Assembly (NCBI GenBank): GCA_021209875.1
Contig: JAGYVD010000003.1
Coordinates: 434,001 to 498,000, forward strand
Reading direction: 5' to 3'
Length of the DNA stretch: 64,000 bases
Origin: Rosellinia necatrix
Taxonomy: Eukaryota; Ascomycota; Sordariomycetes; Xylariales; Xylariaceae
Within the stretch, counting starts at the first letter, position 1. The number at the start of each line of letters is the position of its first letter. The translations under genes and the position numbers were made by a program. Below are positions 23,190-35,084 of the stretch, in pieces. The notes beneath the pieces are model-generated. The model was given only the letters and a program-made list of their open reading frames with translations, was not told the DNA's origin and did no database searches.

Positions 23190-23749
23190 GGGGTTTCGCG
23201 CGCCGCGCTCAGCTTTTCCGAGACGGAAGACGGCGGGCGAGAGACATGTGACAGAAACAAAGGAGAGGAAAAAGAAAAAAAAGGGAGGGGGGAGATTGGT
23301 TTCAATATATGGTCGATTCCATCGTGTGGCATCGAGAAGGGGGAAAGTCTCTGACGAGGCGACACGGGAGATGCGTGTTATTTCTGTGGTCATTTCCGTT
23401 CGCATTTCTTCTTACCTAGCACGGTAATATCGACAGAAGATGACTCGTTTAAGAGACAAGTTTTCTCTCAATTTGAATGCGCAGATAAATGGCAATCTTC
23501 GTATGAGAAGAGTAATATGAAAATAAAACCCGCTGAATTCAACTAATTTACATTTGCATTTACTACACCCAATGAATGTTGCGTGTGCACTCTTTCTATG
23601 CTTGCATAGCAAATTTCAAATTCTCAAGATCCACAAACGGTGCGTACACCAAAGCGCATGTATAGAGACTACTCTGCTCCTAAGCTTGCCTATTCTCATA
23701 CTATCTGACAGTCCATTGTACCATATCATAGCCATTACTCGAAACCGTT
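23190..23749. other. Convergent 3' intergenic region
   Basis: About 560 bases between two genes that end facing each other. It is AT-rich toward the middle. No coding sequence was recognised. It presumably contains both poly(A) sites. Confidence 0.6.
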
Positions 23750-25729
23750 CTATGACTCCGAGTCTTCACTTGCTCCTACATAGTCACCAAAGGATGCCGC
23801 AAGCTCTTCAAGTAATAGCGGGTCAATTTGAGACTTTCGCGGCCGTGTGCCCAACCTGGTTCGCTCCGTCACATAGGAGTATTCCTCCTCATCAATCTCC
23901 TCCTCCTCTTCTGCTTGGGATTCGCTCGATAAGCCGCCATTTGGCTCTGATACGCTGCCGTCATCATCTTCGAACTCTTCTGTGACACTACAATATTTCT
24001 TACTTGAAACTGGTGTCAGCCGGCTACTTCTCCGAGGCGATGAATGGCTCCGAACCACATTCGTCGCCTTGTTTCTCAGATAATTCAGTACTACATCCGG
24101 CGCAATGTTCTCCTCGGGCTCCCATGTCGGGTTTTGATCTTCTGGCCAATCTCCTACCCAACGAACCTTGAAGTACCGGACCAATCTACCACCTGTCTCG
24201 AGGACATTGTCATCTTCCAACTGTTTAACCTCCCACTCCTGTTCCATTTGAACCTGAGACCACTTTCTTTTTGAAGAATCCTTAGTTTGGGGAGTCGACG
24301 GCACGCACTTTGATGGTGTCGAGGGTTGGCTATCAAGTCTGACCGTAATCTTGACACCGGCGACTCGCTTCCCGTGACTGCGACCGGTAGCAGCGAAACT
24401 GGTTTGTTCATTTATTCCTGCGATGCCGAATGGCTGGGGTGGGGGCGGAGCTGGAGGAGGGGGGATAGGGGTACAGGTGGGCTTATGTGGTTTCGTGGAT
24501 GATCTTGGTGCGGGAGGTGGATATGGAGGTGGTGGAATTGGTGTGTACGTGAGTTTATGCGGCACTTCGGGTGACTTCTTCTGCCTCTTCGAAACATGAT
24601 ACTGCGGGGCCGGGATGGGAGTGATGGTTACCGTATGCGGCCGTTGTAGTATCCTCGTGCGTGGAGATACCCTTGTTGGTAGAGATGGCACCGAAGGTGC
24701 AGGAACGGGGGTAACAGTTTTCCCTATCGATGCTGACCTTCTCCTCGATCGACAGCTAGGAGAAGATGTGACTGGTACAGGAATGGTGAGCTGGGTCTTC
24801 CACCTGCGAGAGGATGCTTTTCTATTGGAATTGGGGGCTAAGGAAGATGGGTCAGAGGGGGCAGACCGGGCCGCATTTCGCCGGGTTGAAGATGCCGGGT
24901 TGGGAACGGGAAATTCAGCATACCCTCGAGACGAAGGTTCCCGTAGAAACGCTGACGATGAGTCAAAGCCGGCGCCGATTTCCGGCTTGACTGCCTCGTC
25001 CTGCTCCTCTATGACCCCGGCAGCTTGAAAGTCGCTGTCGCTCTCGCTATCATCACCCCGAAGCTGTTTGGAGATGGCTTCCTCCGCGTCGATCTCGTCC
25101 AGGTCGTTCATATTTGCGGTGAAACGCGCTCGCGTCTTCTTTTTTGGTGTGGATAGTGATGGCCCACTTGTGCTAGTAGGCGGCAAAGGCACGTTTGCCA
25201 ATTCGTCGTCTCCAAAGCTCGACTGTTGCGCGATGCGGCGCGCAAGCATCACCGCCTTACTCGGCCGGCCGCGTTTCTTTTTCCCGGGCGTACCGGGCGT
25301 ACCGGGCGTATTGGGAGTTGATACGCCGGTTACTGTTGTAGGGGCCGCCTGGGCCTTGGTGGTCTCCTCTTGTTTAATCCGCCGGGCCGTCTCTTGCTTC
25401 TCTCGCGCCTCGTCCCGTTCTAGTGAGCACTTATATTCCCAGTCCTCCAAGGTCCTGGGGGAAACGTAGTCGAGGATTCTAGTGGCTAGGATAGAGACGC
25501 GTGCGGCAGGCAGATCAGGCCAACCGACAATGTAGTAAAGCTCTAGTTTCAATTCGCCGTCTATGGGCTCTCCTGGCAGGACGCGCTTGTCGACGATGAA
25601 GGCGCCGGTGTCGTCGGCCAACGCCAAGCTGATAGGTGCAAGCGCGGGGCCGTCGCCAGGTCGGTAGTCTCTCGGTTTGAAGGGAAGAGGTATCTCGAGA
25701 TGTCGTCTTCGTGCAGGGGGCTGTGTCAT
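23750..25729 (-). CDS. Chromodomain protein with AT-hook-like motif
   Basis: Uninterrupted frame of 659 aa from the ATG at 25729 (MTQPPARRR). Residues ~50-105 carry a conserved 'YYIVGWPDLPAARVSI' segment resembling a fungal chromo-like or partner-binding module. Residues ~149-157 (KKRGRPSK) match an AT-hook core. A long disordered Pro/Ser/Arg-rich middle follows. A canonical chromodomain lies at ~499-555, with aromatic positions in 'RYFKVRWVGDWPEDQNPTWE'. The C-terminus is acidic. Chromodomains of this form bind methylated histone H3 tails, so a nuclear heterochromatin or silencing role is inferred. Neurospora CDP-2 of the HCHC silencing complex is one possible orthologue, but I am not certain. 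The start faces the proteasome alpha-7 gene across a shared ~1.2-kb divergent promoter. Confidence 0.82.
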   Translation of the reverse strand: MTQPPARRRHLEIPLPFKPRDYRPGDGPALAPISLALADDTGAFIVDKRVLPGEPIDGELKLELYYIVGWPDLPAARVSILATRILDYVSPRTLEDWEYKCSLERDEAREKQETARRIKQEETTKAQAAPTTVTGVSTPNTPGTPGTPGKKKRGRPSKAVMLARRIAQQSSFGDDELANVPLPPTSTSGPSLSTPKKKTRARFTANMNDLDEIDAEEAISKQLRGDDSESDSDFQAAGVIEEQDEAVKPEIGAGFDSSSAFLREPSSRGYAEFPVPNPASSTRRNAARSAPSDPSSLAPNSNRKASSRRWKTQLTIPVPVTSSPSCRSRRRSASIGKTVTPVPAPSVPSLPTRVSPRTRILQRPHTVTITPIPAPQYHVSKRQKKSPEVPHKLTYTPIPPPPYPPPAPRSSTKPHKPTCTPIPPPPAPPPPQPFGIAGINEQTSFAATGRSHGKRVAGVKITVRLDSQPSTPSKCVPSTPQTKDSSKRKWSQVQMEQEWEVKQLEDDNVLETGGRLVRYFKVRWVGDWPEDQNPTWEPEENIAPDVVLNYLRNKATNVVRSHSSPRRSSRLTPVSSKKYCSVTEEFEDDDGSVSEPNGGLSSESQAEEEEEIDEEEYSYVTERTRLGTRPRKSQIDPLLLEELAASFGDYVGASEDSES

Positions 25730-26913
25730 GCTGGCGTTCCGAGAGGAAGAAGAGCTGCGGTTGGGCTCTTTGGGTGTTGTGCACTTCGCATGCTAGGTGG
25801 CAATCCCTGTTCTGGACTGGCGGGGCGGCCGTATTTATACTAATTAGATGGAAAGATGTGTAAGGTAAGTAAGGTAAGTAAGGTAAGTAAGTTAAGTGAT
25901 CTGGCCCTAACCTAAAAGCAGATCGTGCAGCCAGGATGGGCGCTATCAAGTTATTATGAGTCAAGGAGATGCGAGGCTATTGTGAGGTAGGTTCAATGCG
26001 CATAAACCCAAAAACACCAGCGCTGTTGACACGATGCTAGACACTGACCCGTGAGAAGTGCTCTGCCTGCTCCAGCGTGGGGTGTGTGTAATATGCAGCT
26101 AGCGCGTGGGCGCAAAAGCTTGGATGAGTGGATAGAATAGTATGAGAAAAGTGAGCCAGCTGGATTATAAGGGGTTGACGATTGAAAAAAGAAAGGCTAA
26201 ATAGGTCGATGTCGATTAAAGTAAAGAAAGAGTAACCAGGATAGGATGGGATGGGTATGGAAAGGTAAAACCAGCGAGCTGGGAAAAAAACTGTCAACAC
26301 TGTCTGTAAGTACGGCCATACTCAAGGGGGTTCACACTCCTGTCTGTCTCCCTTCTTCGTCGCGCCACCGATTTGAAGAATTGGGAATTTGAGGTAGAGG
26401 AAAACCGCAGAGTAGGGTACGGAGCACGGGTGAGAGTTGGCCTAAGTATTTTAAAATGCTCATAGCAGTTTGGAAGAACTAACAACAGTAGGTAGTCGCA
26501 ACTTCCAGCTTCCTAGGCTCTATCTACCTACCTGGTACCAGGTATGCACCTACCCCGAAGTTCTGGGTTCTGGGGTGGTTCCTTGATCTAAGTACCTGTC
26601 TATACTACTTTATGGTGGGGTGTGGGGGTTGTGGCTGAAGCTGTCCAGCCTTATAATCGATCAGCTTCAGCCACACTCACGTACCCTCGTACCCCCCAGT
26701 GATGCAACTGCAACACGCAGCTCAGGCTGCCTGCCCGAAGCTCTGCTACACATACAGTCCCGCCTCAATCTCCCCCCCCAGAAGCTTTCAACGCGATATA
26801 CCTCTCCCATTCCACATATAAAAAAACCCCTCCCTCTCCCAGGCCAGTCGATCACCTCCAATATAAAAAAAAACACAGGACCTGCCACTCCTGTCCGCGC
26901 ATAGAGTCCCATC
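25730..26913. promoter_or_regulatory. Divergent promoter region between chromodomain and proteasome genes
   Basis: About 1.18 kb separates two divergently transcribed start codons. It holds a 9-nt tandem array (25862-25897), a perfect 16-bp palindrome centred on GGTACC (26529-26544) and C/T-rich runs leading to 26914. A sequence near 25793 differs by one base from the yeast proteasome-associated control element but lies 1.1 kb from the proteasome start, so it is probably chance. Confidence 0.5.
25862..25897. repeat. 9-nt tandem array (AAGGTAAGT)
   Basis: Three perfect copies and one variant copy of AAGGTAAGT, upstream of the chromodomain gene. On the plus strand each copy contains a perfect splice-donor consensus. 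On the gene's own strand it reads ACTTACCTT, so it should not act as a donor array for that gene. Confidence 0.9.
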
Positions 26914-28148
26914 ATGGTGAGTTTTACCGCCAAGCCTATATATATCCCCATACCCGCCCGCCGCCGCACCTACAAGCAAGAAAGCTAAGCTAACAACGCG
27001 GGGGACAAGACGTCGATAGGAACGGGCTACGATCTCGGAAACTCCATCTTCTCGCCCGACGGCCGCAACTTCCAGGTCGAATATGCCGTCAAGGCGGTAG
27101 AGAACGGCGGCACCTCGGTCGGCATCCGCTGTAAGGATGGCGTCGTATTGGCCGTCGAGAAGGTCGTGACCTCGAAGCTGCTGAAGCCGGGCGCCAACAA
27201 GCGGATCGCGACGGTCGACAAGCACCTAGGAATTGTACGTCCTATACACTCATACCCACACACCCACACACCCACACACCCACACCCATCCTTTCTAGAG
27301 GCTATAAGCGCGAGGAGGGAGGGGGGAGAGAAAGACAGAGAGAGAAACAGAGAGGGGTGGAAAAAGAAACCCTCAACCACCCTCCCCCCTCCCCCCCTTC
27401 CCCCCTGTTTACCTAGAATCCTTTAACGTTAACATATCACCCCGCCTTTTTTCCCCCTGATTTATAGGTCTACTCCGGCATGATCCCCGACGGCCACCAC
27501 TTCGTGGACCGGGCGCGCGACGAGGCCCGCTCCTGGCGCGAGTCGAACCTGATGCCGATCTCGACGTCGGACCTGGCGTCCCGCATGGGCGGCTACATGC
27601 AGGCGTACACGCTGTACCAGTCGGTGCGGCCGTTCGGCATCACGGCGATCCTCGGCGGCTTCGACTCGGAGCTCGAGTGGCCGCTCGACGGCGAGGTCGG
27701 CTCCGGCCCGGCCGTCGGCGCCGGCGGCAAGGTCGCCGGCCGCGCCCACGGCGGCCCCGGCCTCTACATGATCGAGCCCAGCGGCATGTACTGGGGCTAC
27801 TACGGCGCCGCCACCGGCAAGGGCCGCCAGGCCGCCAAGGCCGAGCTCGAGAAGCTCAACCTCGCCGACGGCAAGCTCGGCCTCCGCCAGGCCGTCAAGG
27901 AGGCCGCCCGCATCATCTACGTCGCCCAGCAGGACAACAAGGACAAGGAGTTCGAGCTCGAGATGAGCTGGATCAGCAACGCCGACGGCCCCACCAAGGG
28001 CAGGCACGTCGAGGTCCCCAAGGACCTCCTCGAGGAGGCCGAGCGGTTAGCCAAGAAGGCCATCTCCGAGGATGACGAGGACGAGGACGAGGATGAGGAC
28101 GAGAAGGACGAGAAGGACGAGAAGGACGAGGACAAGATGGAGGAATGA
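26914..28148 (+). CDS. pre10: 20S proteasome subunit alpha-7 (PRE10/PSMA3 type)
   Basis: Three coding exons: 26914-26916 (the ATG alone), 27010-27234 and 27468-28148, 302 aa. The ATG is followed at once by GTGAGT. After a 93-nt intron with a GCTAAC branch site the frame reads TSIGTGYDL. That is the conserved N-terminal proteasome alpha signature, followed by '[19 protein letters not shown]' and '[13 protein letters not shown]'. These residues and the acidic C-terminal tail (about 30 residues of Asp/Glu/Lys) identify alpha-7. The subunit is non-catalytic and belongs to the gated alpha ring of the 20S core in nucleus and cytoplasm. An insertion of about 35 residues rich in Gly and Ala (after '[14 protein letters not shown]') makes it longer than the yeast and human forms. 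Exon 3 has extreme GC-ending codon use. Confidence 0.95.
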
Positions 28149-29019
28149 TAGAGAAACAAGAAGAAGAAGAATAAGAATAAGAATAAGAATAAAAAGCGCT
28201 ATTTTCCCGAAGCTGCTTTTGCCTACGTAACGAGCCGGGATAGTAGGAGAACCTTGTATTAATAATACTACAGATGGTGTTGTCAGTTCTCACCGGTACA
28301 CGGGTATCGCGATAGATGGGTTCACGCATTGATGGATTGATTTCATGGATTGATTTGATGTCTGTCTGAGAGCTACTTCTCCCACACATGTTCTCATCCC
28401 TGTTCCCTATGCCGAGAAATGAAGTGTGCCTGCCTGGCGTCTGCCTATTCCTACAAAAGAGATGTTCGTCCTGCTTGGATACTCTTCCAGCGGTCAGGTA
28501 AAGCTACCTAATTTATTCAGACACTAGCTGCCTCTTTGTTTCCAGTTCCGGGAAACAAGGGCTAAGCTGCTCAGCTTAGGTGGCGGCGACAACATTCAGG
28601 TCGCCCCAGACGGCCTCGGTTTCTTGACCGAAACCCGATGTAGCGACTTCGCGCCACAATTGGTGATACAAATGCCTCGGAATGCATCATTCACCGTGAA
28701 ATCTCCGCAAAACACCGTCCGAGGTGGGTACCCTTGGTCATGCATGGCGCACATTCCTCATCTCTTAGATGCAAGTCGCAAACCCATAAGACCACAATGC
28801 TATATACAATACCCACATAGGAAAAGGCGTCAAACTGCACCGACAGGATGCGGCCAGGGGTTGTTCTCAGAAGACAATGAAAAGATGTCTGACACGTGTT
28901 GTGTTTAAAAGTCGTTAGTACACCAGCTCAAGAGCTGGTATGAATATGCCCCATGCTGACGTATGCTTCGACTATTGTAAGTCGAGCTCGTCAGTTCTTC
29001 AGGGGCGGCTCGGCGCTGT
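28149..29019. other. Convergent 3' intergenic region
   Basis: About 870 bases between the proteasome and Cdc25 genes, which converge. It begins with an AAGAATAAG-type A/G repeat just after the proteasome stop (28155-28195), then contains a perfect 8-bp hairpin with a 2-nt loop (28562-28579). A 94-aa frame at 28624 shows no protein character. No gene was recognised. Confidence 0.55.
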
Positions 29020-30820
29020 TCAGTAAGAGATCAGGCGTCGGCCAGGAGATCGGTAGTCTCCGAGAATAGGCGAGTTGCCAATCATCATATCGGAGGTGGA
29101 TCGCTGACCACCTCGTCCAGGACCCGTCGGAGAGTCAAATATCGTGGGCTCATGATGACCGAAAGCATACGTTTTGGCTCGTCCTATGCCCTTTCGCTTC
29201 TGCTGAAGCTTGCCCAGCTCACGCTCACACGTGTTAGCGTGCTCCTCAGCGCCCATCTCGACGTAGGCCTGAGGGTAGCAGCGGTCGCGCTGCAACTTGA
29301 AAAAATCACTATAACCACCTTCCAGGATGTAAATCTCGGGGTAAGTGAGATGGGGGTAGAATTCGGCGTTAACAGTACGATCCTCAGCGCGGATGAAACG
29401 GGCCATGCGAGGAGCGCGGTGAACTGAATATTCACAGTGAAAAACAAGAATTGTCTTGCCCTCCATCGGTGTTTGGAACAATTGTCGAGCCAAAAGTTCC
29501 TTGTCGTTGTGGTTCACGGCGCCATTAATATGTCCCCCCTCATACTCATATTCGAAACGACAATCGATAATCATCTTCTGCGTGAAACATTCATTATATC
29601 TTCCGTCAAGCAACTCGATAAACGTGTCTCGAGTAATTCTCGGAATTCTGTCGTTCTCTCCGTCAGGAAAAAAATGAGGCAAAATCGGCCCTTCAGGTTC
29701 CTCAATATCCATGACCGAGTGTAGGTTACTCTGCGAAGCCTGCTCCTCAGTTTTTCCCTTAACGACATCACCGGGGCTCTCAAACATGCTTAAGGATCGA
29801 CGGTACTGGCGACGGGGCCGATTGAACGGGTTAGAAGGGCGCCGTGAATGAGTTGTACTCGGCGACGCACTGCTGCGGGGCTCTCGTGTGCCAGTCAAGC
29901 TAGCGAACTGTAGCTGCTTACGGAACGATCCTGGCGCATTAGCAGTCGGACTATTCGCAGTCTGAGGTCGTCGCTCCTGAGGCGGGGAGTCTTGAAACAG
30001 CTCGTCAGCAGGCAAGCCCGAAGGTCCAACACCAAATCGGAAACCCGTAGCCGAGTCTTCGGCGTGAAGATGGCTTAGGAGACTACTTGTAGTGTATCCC
30101 TTTGTTCGAGACAAAGATGGGCGTCGCACACCAAGTCTCTTACGGCCACTGTTCACTCATTAGCGACCAACCTCCGTCAACTATCAAAAATTGACGGCTT
30201 ACTCATTGATGGATCTCGGAACGTCAAGCATCGAGGATGGACGGCCCATTTGAAGTGGAGACTCTAGCATCATTTCATCACCTGACGAATGAGCCGGGGT
30301 TGGCGAGCTAATCTCAATAGCAGACGAAAGCATCTGCTTCTGGGGGACAGGAGAGATGTCCATCGCGTCGTGCATTCGCCACGGGGATGAGGATGCTGGC
30401 AAGGGCGGCGTCGTAACGGGATCTAGGTACTTATGTCAGTGATAGATAAACACAAATCCCAATATTCCTTACCTCGGTCCATCATCATATTAGCCGTGAA
30501 AAGAGCACGGCGAGGTGTAGGAAATCGTGGGCTAGTACTGTCAGCAGCTGTCCTTCTTTATTGCTAGATTGCAATGCATACCTCAAGTCGTTATCCAAAC
30601 AGAAGTTCTGAGACATATCGGCAGCTAAGCTAGCAGAAGGAGATGAGCCACGAATACTCTTCACGTTGAAATAATCAGGCTTTCCACGTTGTAATTGCTC
30701 GCGCATTCCTGATCGGCCAACCCGAAAGGGGTTTCCAGAGCCAAAGGGACTGTGCGAAGGACAGCACCAAGAAGGGGGAGCAGCCGGGCGCATAGCTGCG
30801 AGCGGTGAAGAAGCATCCAT
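29020..30820 (-). CDS. cdc25: M-phase inducer phosphatase Cdc25
   Basis: Four exons: 30820-30582, 30537-30473, 30422-30203 and 30148-29020, 550 aa, all junctions in phase with introns of 44-54 nt. The N-terminal ~330 residues are Ser/Pro-rich and likely a phospho-regulated disordered region, with many SP/TP sites such as 'TSPRFPTPRRALFTANM'. Residues ~340-455 form the rhodanese-like catalytic domain: 'IIDCRFEYEYEGGHI', then the active-site loop HCEYSVHR with catalytic Cys near residue 413 and its Arg (C-x5-R), then the family's 'YPEIYILEGGY'. Cdc25 removes inhibitory phosphates from Cdk1 at mitotic entry. Homologues are nimT in Aspergillus and MIH1 in budding yeast. A 95-residue basic C-terminal tail follows. 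No catalytic residue is missing. Confidence 0.94.
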
Positions 30821-31564
30821 GGTTGCGAGCAGCGGACCTAGAACCAGGGGATATGCGATAATAACCCTATTCTCCAACCATGTGTTGTTAACGAAAGGAG
30901 GCAGATACCACAAGTAATGCCACGATTCCCTCCTGCTGCTCAGAATGATGTAGGAACAAAACGACCAAGCTCTTGCAACTCTCGTAATATGAAATTTCCG
31001 GGCGACGTTAAAGCACTTTATACCACAATCCCAAAGCTGTAAGCAAATAGTCCTTGCGTTGGCAATCACAGCGTGTGCTGGACAGAGGATATATAGTCGA
31101 AAGAGATTTGGCACCGGGTCGAAAGAATGTCGTAGAAATGTTGAGGAGGGGGGGGTTCCAGTGTTCGGCCGGCAGGAAGTCCAAATGCCGTCGCTCTGAA
31201 TCTTGAGCTTCTTACTGTCCACCACGGGAACGGGACGAGAAGAATTAGAGCAACTGGAAGTTTAGAGTATGAAGCGGGTATAATTAAATGTTGCAAGCCG
31301 TCGAGTTCCTTCTCCGGCAGACACTGTCTTGTGTTCGCCAAGGTATCTTAAGGCAATCGTTACTAGAAAAGAACCTAAGGGGCGGATGGATTGGTCGCAG
31401 TGCCGCTTCCGTATGCAATACTCGAAGACTGCCGAATCGTCCTGCAGGTGCACTTTTGCACCTTGTCTAGAATCGATCGAGAAGAAACCGTCTCTTGCTG
31501 CCTGCCTTGCCTGTTCGTGTTAGTGAAGGTGCAGCCTAGACGTGGCACTCAATCGTGGAATTGA

Positions 31565-31780
31565 TTCAGTATGTTGAGGTAGGCAGGTACGGGTAAGGCA
31601 GGTACAGGTAGGTAGGTATAGGTAGGTATAGGTAGGTGTAGAGGTAGGTCTTGGTAGCCGAGGCGAGTTGGGGTTAAGTGAGGAGTAGAAGGAGCGGCAG
31701 TAGTAGTAGGTAGTAGGAGGAGTAGTAGCAGCAGCAGTAGCAGCAGCAGTAGTAGCAGCAGTGGCAGCAGTACTAGCAGT
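31565..31780. repeat. GGTAGGTA and AGT/AGC repeat block
   Basis: A GGTAGG(C/T)A-type irregular array (about 31572-31650) is followed by AGT/AGC triplet runs (31698-31780). It lies about 750-960 bases upstream of the Cdc25 start codon. Confidence 0.9.
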
Positions 31781-32349
31781 TGGTAGCAAAATTCGTCGAC
31801 ATACCACAGAGAGCCGAAAGCTGAGCCGGGACAGTTCTCGAATGCCTACGAAGGTTTGCAATCGTTGAGAAGCGGCACTGGTTTACACTTTGGTTTAAAC
31901 ACCGGGGAGGAATGGACGTCTCACGCTCGGCTGCAGAAGAAGGGAAGTCATGAAAGAAGGTGGAGGGGAGTGAATGGTTTTTGTTCACCACGCATGGCAC
32001 GGTGGAGTTTCACTTTCACGGGCAACCACCACTGCACGCTGGTTGCGAGGGAGATGGACTGCGTTGAGCGTTCGTTGCCGGGCAAAACGACTGCGGTAAC
32101 ATAGTACCTTGGCCAGCGTAGCGGGGGGTACAAGTGACGACGGTGCACGCCACGGCAGTAACCCAGGTCACGGCCAGGACAATTGACGGGACGGCGCCTC
32201 TCATTGGGTGCACGCTCCACTGCCGTGCTGAAAATGGCAGGCAGCTGGGTAGAGGGAAATGCTGGGCATCGCTAGCGTCGTTTCCAGAATACTGTAACCG
32301 CCTGGGTCTGTCCGACCAGGGCGACAGGGGTCCCCTACAGGATAGTGTG

Positions 32350-32374
32350 TACTACCTACACTACGTAGGTAGTA
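32350..32374. repeat. Inverted repeat, 10-bp arms with 5-nt loop
   Basis: TACTACCTAC and its exact reverse complement GTAGGTAGTA flank ACTAC. Close relatives occur at 37328-37349 and around 35085-35160. Confidence 0.9.
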
Positions 32375-33304
32375 TTGAGCACCAGCGCAGAACCAATGCA
32401 GAACCAGTGTAAGCAAACTACCTACCTGGGCCACCAGTGGACGGCCGCTAGTCCCCAAACGACAGGGCCATCCTTCGCAGGAGCAGGAACACCTGGCCAA
32501 CGCCATGTGCGAGTTTGTTGTTGTTATCGCGAAGTTACATCATTATTGCTGAACTTCAAGCGGTGAGCTGGCGCGCGGCCTGTTACCCAGGCCTGCTGGT
32601 ATCCATTCATTAACCACGGCCACGACGGATTTCTACCTATTTGGCGACCCATTGTCAGAAGTTAATACGTTACCCGACCCCTAAACACAAAAAACACGGA
32701 ATACGCCCGAGAGACCATTATGTTCATTGCACTAAGCCCAGGAGTTACATACCGTAATAGTTCCTCTCCAGCAAGGGGGGAAACAATGCGATCGACACAA
32801 TTGGAAGATATCGACCGATCTATCGACGATGAGGAATAACCAAGCCGGCTGTCAATTGGCAACCCGCAATAACTATGCCCAGGCCATCCATGAATAGAAG
32901 AGTCTATAATCAGACGAGCTTGTAACTAGTAGAGTCAGGTGTGGAAACTAATGAGACAGGTCATCCCCAAGAGACAATTCGCCATAACTAGTCAACGGGA
33001 CCAGGCTCCGGACACAACACGCCCGGACTACAGACAGATGCTCTTGAATATCATTCACGATTATACCGTGTCAATCAATTGGTATGGCTCCTAATTCCTT
33101 CCATGACAAGTGAAATTACTATACATATAGGGGTTAATGAAAGCCTGGCTCGCAATAGGAGCGTCATCGTTAGGACCTGATCAAACCACATTCTCCTATG
33201 CCAGTTTGTGTACTGAGGCGGATGATTGTACAAATTCCACAAGGCTTGTGTCAAACATGGACAAAGGATTAGTTAGCTGACATGGTGTGGTTGGAACATA
33301 TCCT

Positions 33305-33340
33305 GCATAGCATGATTGCATAGCATGATTGCATAGCATG
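33305..33340. repeat. 13-nt tandem array (GCATAGCATGATT)
   Basis: Two full copies and one partial copy of a 13-nt unit, perfect, in gene-poor DNA. Confidence 0.9.
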
Positions 33341-34613
33341 TGCAGCTAGGGTGGCCAATGTCCAGTGTAGTTATGGTGACCTCCTCACCTCCTCGCCATA
33401 ATTGTTGTTCGTCTTCTGACGTGAGAACTAATTCGCCAATTCTCGTCCAGGCGATGCCGGTAGTCCTCCGGACCCAAAGGACCACGACCCAGAGAATCGT
33501 CCCTAACATTCAACACCCAGCTGGTCTTTTAAGAATACCATTTTCAGAGCACACTACATGCGATCGATATTTGCACGCTCGTGGCAAACCAGTTCCGATA
33601 GACTGGATACAAGAAAACCTGGAGAGAGCTGGAGTCTGTCGGCTGTGAGAAGGCGGCTGACGCAAGCCCAGCCCAGCCCATTCCAGCTGCACGACCATGG
33701 CCGAGCGGCCCGTTTGCTAGAGTGGCCGTCGTCCCGCTGACATGATGTTGCCATGATATGAATCTGATATTAGCTGGAACATACGGTTCAGGAGACAGAG
33801 ACATAGGCATTCCAGTCAAAATTATCGAAAACCGCCGGCCACGTTCGAACCATCGGTCTGGATTTAATACATGCACAGTATCTATTGTACTTGTATCTCA
33901 GAACCCAGACGGCCAGCCTAGAAGAAGAGCCTTGTCGAAACACCACCGACATTTATGAAGGGAAGCGGCGACGCTTGCTGGGATTCGGGATTGCGTGAGA
34001 TTGGTTGCTGGGGGGGGGATTTCCAGACGGGTCAAAGGTCCGCTTCCGACAGGGCTGAGAATACAAGTACATACCTACATACATATATACATACATCCAA
34101 CTCGATAAGTCCTGCACATACGGATTAGGCAATGGGCTTTCGCAGAACCCACTCTCCATCCCCCAGACTGCATCCCCCATAATTTTCTCCGTAGTGTAGT
34201 AGTGTAGTGGTGCACACGATGTTTGAAACGACAAAGTTTATGCGATACGCCAGCAAGCAACTGAATGAATGAATTGTGGTTTCTAGGTAACATGACACCA
34301 CCACTCGCAGAGCTGCTGTCGGGCTTCATTTGTTCATTTGTGCCCCTCGACACAGCAAACTACCTCTCCCACCACCAGCCATGCCCACATCCTCAAAAGC
34401 AGCGATGGGATAAATAATCACCATGCAAGGTCCCGGGTAGTCAAGCAGCAGGGCCTTCCCGGTTCGGTGACCTGTGTCAGGGAGCTCCGTCGACAAGGGA
34501 CCTACAGTGTCACAGCCTCTTGACAGATTCTCGAGATCATACCTTGGTACCCTCCAAGCCAGGTTACCGGTCCGCCCCGAGCACTGTTCGCTGCCCAGCA
34601 GCTAGATGCTCTA

Positions 34614-34658
34614 AGGTGTTCTAGGTGTTCTAGGTGTTACAGGTGTTACAGGTGTTAC
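34614..34658. repeat. 9-nt tandem array (AGGTGTTCT/AGGTGTTAC)
   Basis: Five copies of a 9-nt unit. The first two end in CT and the last three in AC, suggesting stepwise duplication. Confidence 0.9.
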
Positions 34659-35084
34659 CGACAGTGCGTCGCCTAGGCGTGACATCCGCGATACCTACTT
34701 CAGTCTTCGCGTAATTGCGTTTCCTCGCCAATCCTATATATTTGAGGGGCCCTGTCCAGACCTTACCGTTGGTGGGATAAGCCACAGACTTGTGGCCGGC
34801 GGTGATTGGAGTGTACCAGCAGGTGCCCCATCACCCAATTTCAATCCGAGGCTTTCGGCATGGCAACGCAAACAAACCCCGAGCTATTCTTATCGGGGTC
34901 AAGCGGCGCGGCAATCAAGGGGACAACTAAGGGCGAGGGAGGAGTAGAAAAGAAATTGAAGCCTCATTTTTTCAGCGTATGGGGAAAAGGGATAGCGATG
35001 TGAGCTAGGCCCAGAGGGAAGAGGGAGAAAAACCATCTCTCGGCATTATCGATGTACGCACATACAGCTATATACCTACGTACA

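Noticed and set aside
25793..25801. Near match to the yeast proteasome control element (GGTGGCAA plus one differing base)
   Set aside because: It is 1.1 kb from the proteasome start, next to the other gene, and one mismatch in nine bases is expected by chance.
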